Positions 1 to 9,400 of a stretch of 64,000 nt of DNA are shown piece after piece (the first letter of the stretch is position 1; each line of letters starts with the position of its first letter). The DNA comes from Nocardia mikamii NBRC 108933 (GTDB taxonomy: Bacteria > Actinomycetota > Actinomycetes > Mycobacteriales > Mycobacteriaceae): NCBI RefSeq assembly GCF_001613505.1, contig NZ_BDCM01000007.1, positions 124,001 through 188,000 on the forward strand, given 5' to 3'. A program made the translations under genes and the position numbers. A model generated the notes under the pieces. It made no database searches, was not told the DNA's origin, and saw only the letters and a list, made by a program, of their open reading frames with translations.

Positions 1-671
1 GGAGAATCCGTGCGCGCCCGCACGTGCGTGGGGATCCCACCCTCGCGTACGAGGTCGGGCGCCGGGATCGGGGTGCCGAAGGCATGGCGGACCGGAAGCA
101 GACCCGCCCACGCGTCGCTGTTCAGGTCGGCGGGATCGTCGGAGGGATCGCCGGTACGGGTCTTCACCGAGGCTTCGGTGAGGTCGAGAGCCAGAACCAG
201 GGTGGCCGCCAGTTCCTTCTTGTCGGGCGCACGCACGGTGTCCCAGGCGCCGGGGGCGGAATGTTCGACGATGGCGCGCAGCGCGCGCAACCGCTCCTCG
301 GGATCGGTGACCTCGACCGGGCGCCCATGGATGACGGCCGAGCGGTAGTTCATCGAAAAGTGCATGGCCGCACGGGCGTACACGATCGCATCGACCAACG
401 TCACCGCCACCGAGATCTCGCCGGTGAGGGCGGCGCGCATATTGCCGGCACCGGTCGATCCGTGCAGGTAGAGCGTGTCGTTCACCCGCCCGTAGGTGGT
501 CGGCAGCACGACCGGGGCACCGTGCAGCAGCACGCCGATATGGCAGATCAGGCCGGCGTCGAGAACGTCGTCCAACGCCGCGCGGTCGGTCGCCGCGCGG
601 TCCCGGTAACGACTGACCGTACTGCGGCGGGTGGGAGAAAGCGCAGGTCTGGGAACTGGCATGGCGGTCAT
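1..671 (-). CDS. Pyridoxamine 5'-phosphate oxidase-like (FMN-binding split barrel) protein, 3' end cut by the window
   Basis: Reading the minus strand from ATG at 671 gives an open frame of 223 codons that runs off the left edge without a stop. The translation has split-barrel hallmarks: a hydrophobic strand around GLICHIGVLLHGAPVVLPT, a glycine-rich turn followed by LYLHGSTGAGNMRAAL, and an MNYRSAVIHGRPVEV segment typical of FMN-binding PNPOx-like proteins. These usually bind FMN or a related flavin and reduce or sequester small molecules; the substrate is unknown. An ATG at 662 is a second possible start. The gene is divergent from a MocR regulator across a short spacer, an arrangement common for MocR targets, so control by that regulator is likely but inferred. 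Confidence 0.8.
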   Translation of the reverse strand, partial: MTAMPVPRPALSPTRRSTVSRYRDRAATDRAALDDVLDAGLICHIGVLLHGAPVVLPTTYGRVNDTLYLHGSTGAGNMRAALTGEISVAVTLVDAIVYARAAMHFSMNYRSAVIHGRPVEVTDPEERLRALRAIVEHSAPGAWDTVRAPDKKELAATLVLALDLTEASVKTRTGDPSDDPADLNSDAWAGLLPVRHAFGTPIPAPDLVREGGIPTHVRARTDS

Positions 672-690
672 GTGAACAGCATCGCGCGGC

Positions 691-712
691 GAATGGCATG
701 ATGAAATGGCCA
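691..712. promoter_or_regulatory. Candidate operator in the divergent promoter region
   Basis: The 89-bp spacer between the two divergent genes holds a direct repeat, AATGGC (692-697) and AATGGC (705-710), 13 bp apart centre to centre. MocR-type regulators often bind direct repeats in such divergent spacers. No clear -10 or -35 elements could be assigned. The call rests only on position and repetition. Confidence 0.3.
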
Positions 713-760
713 ATACACCGGCTTTCGAGCAGTCCACTTCGAGCGGATCGGAGGGCAACC

Positions 761-2155
761 GTGGAGGAGCTGCCGCTCGCGATCGATCGATCGGACCGGC
801 GTCCACTGTCGGTGCAGGTCGCCGACGAGCTGCGCAACGCCGCAACAGACGGACGACTCCGCGGCGGTGACCGAATGCCCTCCTCGCGAGCCCTCGCCGC
901 CCGGCTCGGCGTCAGCCGCACCGTGGTCACCGCCGCCTACGACCAATTACATGCCGAGGGCTGGATCTGCGGGCGGCACGGATCCGGGACCTACCTCACC
1001 GCGGCACCCGATCCCGCCTCGAACCACGCGGCCGTTCAGGCGGATCCGGATTCCGCCGGGGAGCTGCTGGACCTCGCGCCCGGCGCCCCCTGCGCGGAGG
1101 CGATGGACACCGCCGCATGGCGGCGGGCCTGGCGCGCGGCCGGCGATCGTGGCCCCTCGGTGCGCAAAGAGCGCGCCGGCGATCCCGGCTATCGGGCCAT
1201 GGTCGCCGAACATCTGCTGCGCCATCGCGGACTGCGCGTCGATCGACCGGCGCGAATCATCGCGACAGCCGGAACCAGTTCCGCCGTAGCCGAATTCGCT
1301 CGCGCGGTGCTGCGGCCCGGCGATGCCGTCGCCATCGAAGACCCCGGATACCAGCGCGCGGTCGGCGCCTTCCGTTCCGCCGGAGTCGAGGTGGTGCCGG
1401 TGCCGATGGACCGCGACGGAATCCTGGTCGAATCGATTCCCGCACATGTCCGCGCGGTGTATTGCACTCCGGCACACCAATTTCCACTCGGGGTACGGAT
1501 GCCCGCCGGTCGCCGGGTCGAGCTCGTGGACTTCGCGCGGCGCACCGGCGCGGTGATCATCGAAGACGACTACGACGGGGAACTGCGCTACGACAGCGCA
1601 CCGCTGCCCTTACTCGCCGGGCTCGCGCCCGACCTGGTCGTCCACCTCGGCACCACCTCGAAGATCCTTTCTCCCACACTGGGCGTCGGATGGCTGGTCG
1701 CCGCACCCTGGATCGTGGCGGCCGTACTGGAGCACCGCGAATCGACCGGCGCGTGGCCGGCCCCGGCCGGGCAGCTGGTGCTTGCCGAACTCGCCCGCCA
1801 CGGCGATCTTGCCCGCCATCTGCGCCGATTGCGCCGGGAAGTGCCGCCCCGGCGCACCCTCACCGTCGCCGAACTCCGGCGCCACGGTCTCGATATCCGC
1901 GGTGACGACGCCGGATCACACCTGGTGGTTCCCCTCCCCGATGCGGTCGCCGAAAGCCGCGCGATCGAGCTCGCCCGCCGTCGCGGTGTCCTCCTCGACG
2001 GTCTGGCCCGCCACCACGCCGGACCTCGGCAGTCGTTCGGCATCGCGTTGGGATATACCGCCGTGCCCCGCGATGAACTGCCCCGCGCCCTCCGGATCGC
2101 CGCCGAATGCCTCGCGGCCGCCGCGCACGGAACGAACACCGATCCGAATCACTAG
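761..2155 (+). CDS. MocR-family PLP-dependent transcriptional regulator (GntR wHTH + class I aminotransferase fold)
   Basis: A 464-residue protein if GTG 761 is the start. That codon is preceded by GGAGGG about 5 bp upstream; an ATG at 698 extends the frame by 21 residues but has no such site. Residues about 10-75 form a GntR winged helix (LSVQVADELRNA, MPSSRALAARLGVSRTVV, AYDQLHAEGW). Residues about 100-460 are an aminotransferase type I fold with the PLP-binding lysine in GTTSKILSP (Lys301) and the IIEDDYDGELRY strand. MocR proteins sense PLP or related aldehydes and control a neighbouring gene. The divergent PNPOx-like gene is the natural candidate target. PdxR itself normally neighbours pdxST, which is absent here, so no symbol is given. 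Confidence 0.88.
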   Translation: MEELPLAIDRSDRRPLSVQVADELRNAATDGRLRGGDRMPSSRALAARLGVSRTVVTAAYDQLHAEGWICGRHGSGTYLTAAPDPASNHAAVQADPDSAGELLDLAPGAPCAEAMDTAAWRRAWRAAGDRGPSVRKERAGDPGYRAMVAEHLLRHRGLRVDRPARIIATAGTSSAVAEFARAVLRPGDAVAIEDPGYQRAVGAFRSAGVEVVPVPMDRDGILVESIPAHVRAVYCTPAHQFPLGVRMPAGRRVELVDFARRTGAVIIEDDYDGELRYDSAPLPLLAGLAPDLVVHLGTTSKILSPTLGVGWLVAAPWIVAAVLEHRESTGAWPAPAGQLVLAELARHGDLARHLRRLRREVPPRRTLTVAELRRHGLDIRGDDAGSHLVVPLPDAVAESRAIELARRRGVLLDGLARHHAGPRQSFGIALGYTAVPRDELPRALRIAAECLAAAAHGTNTDPNH

Positions 2156-2197
2156 GCGAGTGCCCTCGGCGAACTCCGGATCCCGTGCGGCCCACTT

Positions 2198-2223
2198 ACC
2201 AGGGCTGGCAATAGCAGCCCGGT
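2198..2223 (+). terminator. Possible hairpin terminator after the MocR gene
   Basis: ACC-(a)-GGGCTG pairs with CAGCCC-GGT around a 7-base loop, 42 bp after the MocR stop. There is no T-tract, so this would be a weak, actinobacterial-type terminator. Apart from this hairpin, nothing definite is seen in the 212-bp gap up to the next gene, which must hold the promoter of the giant-gene operon. Confidence 0.35.
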
Positions 2224-2370
2224 TGCATGCGGGCCTCGGTTACGAAATTCTCGATCCGAATGCGGCCCTGACGAGCGATAGATCGAGGCGGTGGTGGGAA
2301 TTGCTTCTGCTCCTCCCGAGGTCGAGGTGCGCAGCCGCGTACCGGTATTTCGTGGATCAGGGAGTGTGTG

Positions 2371-3756
2371 GTGATCGGGGCCGGGGCTGAGGATCTCGCG
2401 GACTCGGTGGACCGGATCACCGCGGGCTTGCGCGAGCTCGCGCCGCCGGGATGGCAACGGTTGGAGGCATCGTTCGCGGTGACCGTGGTCACCGAGTCGG
2501 CGTTGTTCCTGGTCGATGACGGTAGCGAACCGATCAGGTGTCAGGTGTCGGACGAGGTGTGGGCGTCGGTGCGGCGCCACCGGCAGATTTCGGCTGAGCT
2601 GACGAGCGAGCCGTGGTGGCGGATAGTGGTGCGCGCCGACGCGGAGGAAGCCGAGGTCGTCGTCGATCACGGGGCCGAGCCGTTTCCCGGTGAGCAACTG
2701 TTCGCACCCCAGGCGTATCTGGCCGACCTGGAACAACATCCGCGCCGTCGGCTGCCGGTGTGGTTGGCGGCGTACATCGGGCGCGGTGCGTCCCAGTCGA
2801 GGCCACCGCGCGCCGCCTGGGACGGAATGCGGGCGGACCGGAGTGCGAGCGTGCGGGCCGTGCCGGTCACCGGAGAGTTGCCGGACCTGCGAATACTGTG
2901 GGCACGGTGGGCGGTGCTGGCCGCGGCCTTCGTAGCGGTCGGCTCGGAACGGGGGCCACGAATCGGCCCGTCCGTGGGCATCTTCGAAAGCGCGGCCCAC
3001 AGCGGCTCGACGTTGACGTTGCTTCCCGGGGATCGGGCGGTGCTGTCGGGCGGAGTATGGGAAGCCCCCGCTTTGGACGTCGCCTACAACGGGGGTGGCG
3101 CGATGCCGAATGTGTTTGCGGGAGCACCGGACTGGGTGGCCGACCCAGTGCTCAATCCGCGGGTGCTCACCGGCATGCTGTCGTTTTGTTACTGGTGGGA
3201 GGAGGGGCAGTGGTACCGGGGCGAATCCGCTCCGGTGCCGGAATGCGCGGCGGCGCTGCCCGCGGTGTGGACGGCCGACACGGTGGCGCGAGTAGTCGCC
3301 GATGTGGCGGAGAACCCGTCGCCGGATGCCGCCGAGTTGCTGGTATCGGCTGCGCAGGCCGGCGCGGTGACCCGTGAGGCGATCGTGCAGGTGGTCGGTG
3401 ACGGCACCGGAGTCGACGTCGCCGGTGCGCTGTTCCAGTTCGTCCTCGCGGATCTGGTTGCCGGCGAGGTCGCCGGGATCGGCGAAGCGGAGGCGTTGAA
3501 CCTGGTCCGCGATCACATCCGTGAGCGCGGGTACGACACTGCGGACTACCCCCTCTCGTCCTTGCGCGCCGACCGGGTCAGCGTGGGCTGGATGGTGCGA
3601 TCGCCGGTGCCGGACAACGACATTGCCCTGGACCGCGCGGTCTTCTATGTCGCCGACGACGGTGTCGTGGAGCGCTCGAGTTCGTCCGTGCCCTTGTCGG
3701 TTTTCGTAACCGACTTCGAGCGACGGCTCCGCCTGCGGGTCGGCGGCCGGCGCTGA
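2371..3756 (+). CDS. Putative chaperone/immunity-like protein, first gene of the giant-toxin operon
   Basis: About 461 residues. Tandem GTG codons at 2368 and 2371 are both possible; GTG 2371 sits 7 bp after a GGGA element and is preferred. Three segments are visible. The N-terminal ~115 residues (PPGWQRLEASFAVTV, SDEVWASVRRHRQISAEL, EPWWRIVV) resemble the YbjN/YezG-like or TY-Chap-type domains of actinobacterial toxin loci. A mainly alpha middle region follows. The C-terminal ~110 residues (SVGWMVRSP, RAVFYVADDGVVERSSSS) look like an immunity/YrhB-type alpha-beta fold. There is no signal peptide or membrane segment, so it is probably cytoplasmic. It lies 16 bp before the WXG100-like gene, which suggests a role as chaperone or immunity factor for the downstream proteins. 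Family assignment is tentative. Confidence 0.6.
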   Translation: MIGAGAEDLADSVDRITAGLRELAPPGWQRLEASFAVTVVTESALFLVDDGSEPIRCQVSDEVWASVRRHRQISAELTSEPWWRIVVRADAEEAEVVVDHGAEPFPGEQLFAPQAYLADLEQHPRRRLPVWLAAYIGRGASQSRPPRAAWDGMRADRSASVRAVPVTGELPDLRILWARWAVLAAAFVAVGSERGPRIGPSVGIFESAAHSGSTLTLLPGDRAVLSGGVWEAPALDVAYNGGGAMPNVFAGAPDWVADPVLNPRVLTGMLSFCYWWEEGQWYRGESAPVPECAAALPAVWTADTVARVVADVAENPSPDAAELLVSAAQAGAVTREAIVQVVGDGTGVDVAGALFQFVLADLVAGEVAGIGEAEALNLVRDHIRERGYDTADYPLSSLRADRVSVGWMVRSPVPDNDIALDRAVFYVADDGVVERSSSSVPLSVFVTDFERRLRLRVGGRR

Positions 3757-3772
3757 CGGTTCGAGGCGGGAT

Positions 3773-5383
3773 ATGAGCGGCGAACTTCGGCTGGACCTGG
3801 CCGGCCTGCGCGAACGGGGTGCACGGCTGAGCGAACTCGCCGACCGGGTCGGGCAGACCTATGCGGGACTGCGGGATTGCCTGGATCAGGCTCGCGGTAG
3901 CTGGGGCGACGACTATATGGGCCGGCAATTCGCCGAGCAGTTCACACCGCACGCCGATCAGATGCTGGCCAATGTGCGGGCGATGGAGAAGGGCTTGCAC
4001 AGCACGGCGTCCGGAATCATCGGTGTCGCAGATGAATTCGACGCCCAAGATGCCGGCAACGCCGCCCGGCTGACCGACGCGGCGGGTGATCAGGCTCCGG
4101 GAAGCGGGAGTTCGTCCACGCTTCGACCGGATGATGCGGCCGGCCCGCCGTCGCCGGCTGATACCGGCACCCAGGTCCCGTACGACCCCGCCGCGTCCTC
4201 CCCGGCGCGCAACCCCGCGGTCACCGACGGTCCCGCGCAGCGCGCCGGCGGGGCGCAGCGCGCCGAACAGCCTCCGGCCGGTGGCTCGCAGTCACCGAAC
4301 GGTTCTCCGGGGCGGACCGTCCCGCAGGAGGGGGCGCAGTCCCGCTCGCCGTGGAATCAGGATCGGCCGACGTCCGATCCGTCCGGGCAGGACGGGCGGC
4401 GCCCGGCCGGTGACGCCGGTCGCCGGTCCTCCTCCGTTTCGGCGCCGCCGCCGTCCTCGTCGGCACCGCCTCCTGCCGACCGCCGCGCCGCGCCGCGAGC
4501 CACCGACGCCTCCTCCGGCGGCCGAGCGGCACCGACGAGAAGGGGCGACACCCCGTGGGGAGGGCAGCCGCCTCGCCCTTCCGGCACACCGGGAAGGACC
4601 GAATCTCCCGGAAAGCCCGGATCTCCCGGCCGGCCGGAGTCGAATCCCCGGCACGGTTCCCCGCCACGATCCGACCGTTCCTCCCGCGACAAGGAGCGTG
4701 GGAATGATCGGCGCCGCTCTCGCGAGCAGGGGGCGTCCGACCCGATGATCGGCTGGCTGGCGCGGACCGTGGCCGAGCGCCACGGTGTAGAGGTGACCGG
4801 GTTCGACACACCCGGCCTCCAGTTGTCGCCCATACGTGACTTTCTGGCAGCGGTGGACCGGGTTCTCACCGATTACCCGATGATCCAGCTGAATTCGGTC
4901 GCGGTGGCGGAGCTCGATGGTGAACACGGCACGGTGCGATGGAGTCGTGAACCGGGCGACGAGGGTGCCACCAGCTCGATGACGCTCGACCTGCGCACGG
5001 CGCAAGAGCCGGCGGCCGTCCCGGCCTCGGGACCCGGCGGCGAGCCGGTGCGATCGGACCTGTATCCGGCGACGCTCCGCGAGTTCGGCCGGGCCCTCGA
5101 CGACGTCGGTGGCGGCGTGGCGCGCAAGCAGGCGCAGCGTGTCCTGATCGGGGAATACCTGCGCCGGGAGCCGCAGCCGGATCGCACGCTCGCGGAAGTG
5201 GTGAGCGGTTACCGGGACTGGCGAGCCGGTATAGCCGGGAAGTCGGCGGCCCCAGGCGAATTCGATGTGGGCCAGGCGCTCGGAACCGCGTTCGCCGAGG
5301 TGGTGCAGCACGGTGCGGAGGCGGGCATACAGGCGAGATTGCTGCATGCGGTGCTGGTCGCCGCGGCATCTCGACCGGCATAG
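3773..5383 (+). CDS. WXG100-like protein with Pro-rich linker and C-terminal degenerate zincin-like domain
   Basis: 536 residues, ATG 3773 preceded by GAGGCGGG. Residues 1-105 form a helical hairpin with a tryptophan-glycine turn (GSWGDDYMG near residue 45), typical of WXG100-like T7SS targets. Residues ~115-320 are a low-complexity Pro/Ser/Arg/Gly linker containing SPW and TPW elements that recur in the giant protein. Residues ~322-536 repeat a domain found five times in the next protein: a VEVTGFDTPG strand-turn, a helix ending in TDYP, a REFGRALD helix, and a QALGTAFAEVV helix. In the intact copies the REFGR position reads HEFGH, so here both metal-binding histidines are arginine (Arg436 and Arg440) and peptidase activity is unlikely. 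The stop abuts the GTG of the giant gene, so the two are probably translationally coupled. Confidence 0.75.
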   Translation: MSGELRLDLAGLRERGARLSELADRVGQTYAGLRDCLDQARGSWGDDYMGRQFAEQFTPHADQMLANVRAMEKGLHSTASGIIGVADEFDAQDAGNAARLTDAAGDQAPGSGSSSTLRPDDAAGPPSPADTGTQVPYDPAASSPARNPAVTDGPAQRAGGAQRAEQPPAGGSQSPNGSPGRTVPQEGAQSRSPWNQDRPTSDPSGQDGRRPAGDAGRRSSSVSAPPPSSSAPPPADRRAAPRATDASSGGRAAPTRRGDTPWGGQPPRPSGTPGRTESPGKPGSPGRPESNPRHGSPPRSDRSSRDKERGNDRRRSREQGASDPMIGWLARTVAERHGVEVTGFDTPGLQLSPIRDFLAAVDRVLTDYPMIQLNSVAVAELDGEHGTVRWSREPGDEGATSSMTLDLRTAQEPAAVPASGPGGEPVRSDLYPATLREFGRALDDVGGGVARKQAQRVLIGEYLRREPQPDRTLAEVVSGYRDWRAGIAGKSAAPGEFDVGQALGTAFAEVVQHGAEAGIQARLLHAVLVAAASRPA

Positions 5384-6400
5384 GTGGTGCCGGTGGACGG
5401 TTCGTTGTTCAGCCCCGTCGTCGAGCTGCGGAACACTTTCGAAAGTCTGCCCGACATGCTGCGGCGCCCGATCGAGATGGTGGTCTTCGGCGGAGAACTC
5501 CCCCGCGCCGACATCTCCGAGATGCGCCGGATGGCCGCCGAGCTCCGGGCTCGCGGCGACGAGCTGGACGCGCATTCCAGGGAAATCAAAGCGGTTCTCG
5601 CGCAAGAAGATTCGGTGGGCGAGCTGGCCGACCGGCTGCGCGAGGCGTTGCATTCGTACGGAAAGGGCGCGGCCCAGCTCGGGAGCGACGCCGCCACCCT
5701 GGCCGACCAGGCGCAGGCGGCGGCCAACGACGCGGAGAAGTGGCTGTGCGTGATGTTCACGTTCGGTATCCACTTGGCGTGGCGCATCTTCGGTGTGGTG
5801 AGCAGCGCCGCGGCGGCGGGACCGGCCGGCTCGGCCGCCGCCGCGCCCACCGTGGATGCCATGCTCGTCGAGGGGCGCGGCGAAGTAACGGCCATGCGGG
5901 CGAGCCTGGAACGGGCGATCCAGGCCGGTGCGGCGAAGGCGGCTACTCGGCTGGCCGCGGCGGGACCGTTGCAGTTCGCCACCATGCTGGGCAAGGCGGC
6001 CGCGCTACCCGTGGGCGTGGACGCGGGGGTGCAGGCACTGCAGGTCGCCACCGGCGATCGCAGCGCCGACATCATCGGATCGGACGGTTCGAATCCGACC
6101 GGAATCGACCTGAAGTCGATCGAAGTCGCGGCCCTGGCGGGAATGGGTGGGGCGGCGGGCGGCATGCTCGCCGGAAAGTTCGCGCCGATGGTATTTCCCA
6201 AGATCGGCAGCAGTCGCCTGGCCATGGGCCTGGTGCACGGTACCGCCGGTGCGATATCGGGTCTGGGTGCGGCGTCGATGGTGGCCGGTTGGCCGCAGCA
6301 TTACGACCAGGTACTCGCGCCGCTGCTCAACGGCGCGTTCGCCGGGGGCGTGTATTCCCGTGGCGGCGCCCCCGCGAGGACCGTCGACGGCGGCGGGGCC
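5384..6400 (+). other. Giant protein, N-terminal CpnT/WXG100-like domain
   Basis: Residues 1-340. A helical bundle (LRNTFESLPDMLRRPIEM, then long amphipathic helices to about residue 120) is followed by a hydrophobic stretch (WLCVMFTFGIHLAWRIFGVV) and Gly/Ala-rich helices (AGMGGAAGGMLAG, GTAGAISGLGAASMVAGW). This is the usual head of CpnT-like toxins and their Nocardia relatives, where it serves T7SS recognition and membrane passage. Residues ~340-620 after it are a disordered Pro/Ala/Glu/Arg-rich linker. Confidence 0.65.
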
Positions 6401-9400
6401 TTCACACCACCCGACGCGTTCTCGGCAGGCCGCGACGGGAACCCCGCGACGCCTCGACGGCCGGTCGAGGTGCCGGCGGAATCGAAACGGGCGTGGGAGG
6501 ACGCGCAGAAGGCATGGGGCCCGGCCCCGGAGGCCACGAAGACCCCGGGTGAGCGCGGCGGGGCTCGCGCCGAGGTCAAAGAGGAGACCCCGGCAGCGGA
6601 ACCACGCTCACGCAGCGAACGGGGTACGCCGACCGCAGCGGACGGAGCCGGTGGCCGCCAGTCCGGGCAGCAGGTCCGTCCCGCATCCTCCGACGCCGCC
6701 GCGGCCCGGTCGGGCTCGCATTCCGAGACCGCCGCTCAGGGCGAGCGGCCACCCGCCGAGAAAACGGCCGCCGCCGGGAAGGCGACCGCGCCCCGATCGG
6801 TGGAGGCGGTGGACGAAACCTCGCCGCCGCCCAAGCTCCCGGCAAGCCCCACGCCACGCCCGGTCGGCGAGGTCCACGAAAGGGCCGCCGCCCCAACCGA
6901 AAACCGTGCACCCGCGAAAGCCGGGCTGAACCCGACCGGAGAACACACCGCGGTCGCGGACGGCGCCGGCAACGAGACATCGGCACGACCCCATCCGGTA
7001 GCCGAGGGCGAAGCCGGTTCGCCGCCGGGCGCTCGCGACGAGCACGAATCCTCGGGTGGCGGAGAGCGTTCGGCCCCGCAGCGGGATGCGACCGCCGAGC
7101 AGTCCGGCGCGGAAAGTCCCGAGCACTCGGGCCGGACCGAGACGGACGGTGCCGAACCGCCAGTTGCGGAGGAACATTCGTCGTCGGTGCACGAGAAGCA
7201 GAGCGTTCCGACCGCCGATCACGACAACCCCTCCGATACCGCCGGTATGCCGCGCAGCGACCGCGACAAGGCGGTCGATCTGCTGATCGACTTCCACCAG
7301 GCCTCCGCCGAGCATGTTCCGGAGAGTCAACGCCTGTCCAACCTGCCGGACGACGTGCTGATGGCCGGCCTGCACAGCGGCGACGAGCACCAGTCGTTGC
7401 TGGCGACGATGGAGATCATCCGGCGCGGCACGATCAGCGAGAAGGTGCCCGGCGGCATGGTGCTGCGGGTCGAACAGGCCGAAGCCGTCTACGCGATGAA
7501 ATCGCGTCCGGTGGAAATGAAACCAGGCCAGGGCAAATCGCTGGTATTCATGGCCGCCGCAATGCAACGGGCGGTGCAGCACAAATCGGTTCTGCTCGTC
7601 ACCACGACCGATGGGCTGGCCAATCGCGAAGTCGACACGTATCGGAAGTTGCTGACCGACGATCGAGACGTCGCCGAAGTGCAGAAGTTGTTGGGCGACT
7701 TCGGGATCGACGTGTTCCGCGCCGATCAGCAGAACGGCTTCGGACCGATCACGGAGGGCCGGCCGGCGATCGTGGTCGCGACCGGCGAGACGGTCGGGCA
7801 TCTGTGCAATGCCGGTATCAAGCCACCACGGCATGTGTTGATCGACGAGATGGACGGCATCATCGACCGCGGCGAGCGGCAGTTCCTCCGGTCGGAAGGT
7901 GCCGAGCAGGCGGCGCCGGAGGCAACCGCCAAGCAGGTATTCGATGCCCACGATTTCCTCACCGAGGCATTGGCGAAAGGGGCTCTGTCACACGAGGATT
8001 TCGGCCTCCGGCGCATCTCGGAGGAGATAGGACAGCATGCCGACGGGACACCGGAGGTCATGTACTGGTACGACGGTCAACCCGAACTCACGCCCGAGGG
8101 CCGGGCCAAGGTCGAGGCACTGCCCGGCGGAAAAGACTGGCTGGACGGAATGGGCGCCTCCCGGCTGGAGACCGCGGCCCACGCCGAATTTCTCGTCCGT
8201 GAAGGCGTCCACTACGAAATGGACGCGGGCAAGATCGTCATCATCGACCAAGCCGAACACGGTCTGCAACGAAACCCCAAGACCTCCAGCGAATCACGGT
8301 GGAGCGCGGAGCCGGGCAAGGCGAGTCTCGCCCAAGCCATCGAAGCCAAGGAGTTCCGGGCGGCCGAGGCCCGAGGAGAGAAGGCCGAGGCGCATCGGAT
8401 CGTGGTGCGCGCGGATGCGGAGTCCGCCAAACGTATCGATTCGGTCGAAATCTACCGTGTCGGAGGCGAATCCTTCTTCGATGAAGTGACCGGTGCATCC
8501 GGCACGCTCACCGACCTGAACCCCGTACTGAACAAGATCTACGGTCTGCAGGAGGCCCACGAGGTCGCACGGTCGCAGACACATCGGCTGGTGGAGGGCC
8601 AGCATGATGTGGTCGAGAGCACCCATGCCAAACTGCGCGCGATCGCCGAATACGCGAACGAGATGCGGGCCGGAGGCGAGGGCCGGTTCCAGGAGATCCT
8701 GTGTCACCGCAACGATCTGGTTGCCCGGCAGGTCGAGGCACTGGTGCGCGCGGGAGTGCCCCGAGAGGCGATCGAAGCGGTCGACGCCAAGCGGATCATC
8801 GGCTGGGGCGCGGACTGGGAAGCCCAGTTGCAGAAGGTTTTCGACGAGGCCGGTGAGCAGGGCAAGATCCTGGTGATCAACCGGCAGGGCCAGCGCGGTG
8901 TCGACATCTCGGTGTCGGAGGCGGTGAAGGCCAAGGGCGGCATGCACGTCTGGATGACCGAGGCCCCCGAGCAGTCCTACATCCACGAACAGGCCAAGAA
9001 TCGCACCGCGCGCAACGGCGACCGCGGTAGCGCGCAAGTGGTGATGTCGACGCAGGACGCCCTGATCCGCAATGCCATGCACCTGCGCGGGGTCCGTGAG
9101 GCGGTTGTTGTCTACGAACAGGCCGTGGCCGCCCATCAGGCCGATCCGACGCCCCAGACCCACGATGCGGTCGTCGCGGCGAGCCATGCCGTCCGTGAGA
9201 TGGCGCCGGAACTGCAGCAGCGTGCGCTGCGGCACTCCACCGCGGAGTTCATCCGGCATCACGCCTTCTCGACCGGCAACGTCACCCTCACCCTCGCCGA
9301 AGCCGACACCGGGTCGTACGGCCAACCCGACTTCACCCGCCCGGATGAGTTGGCGGACCAGGCGACACGGCTGGCCGGATTGCTGGGAATCCCGGCTCCT

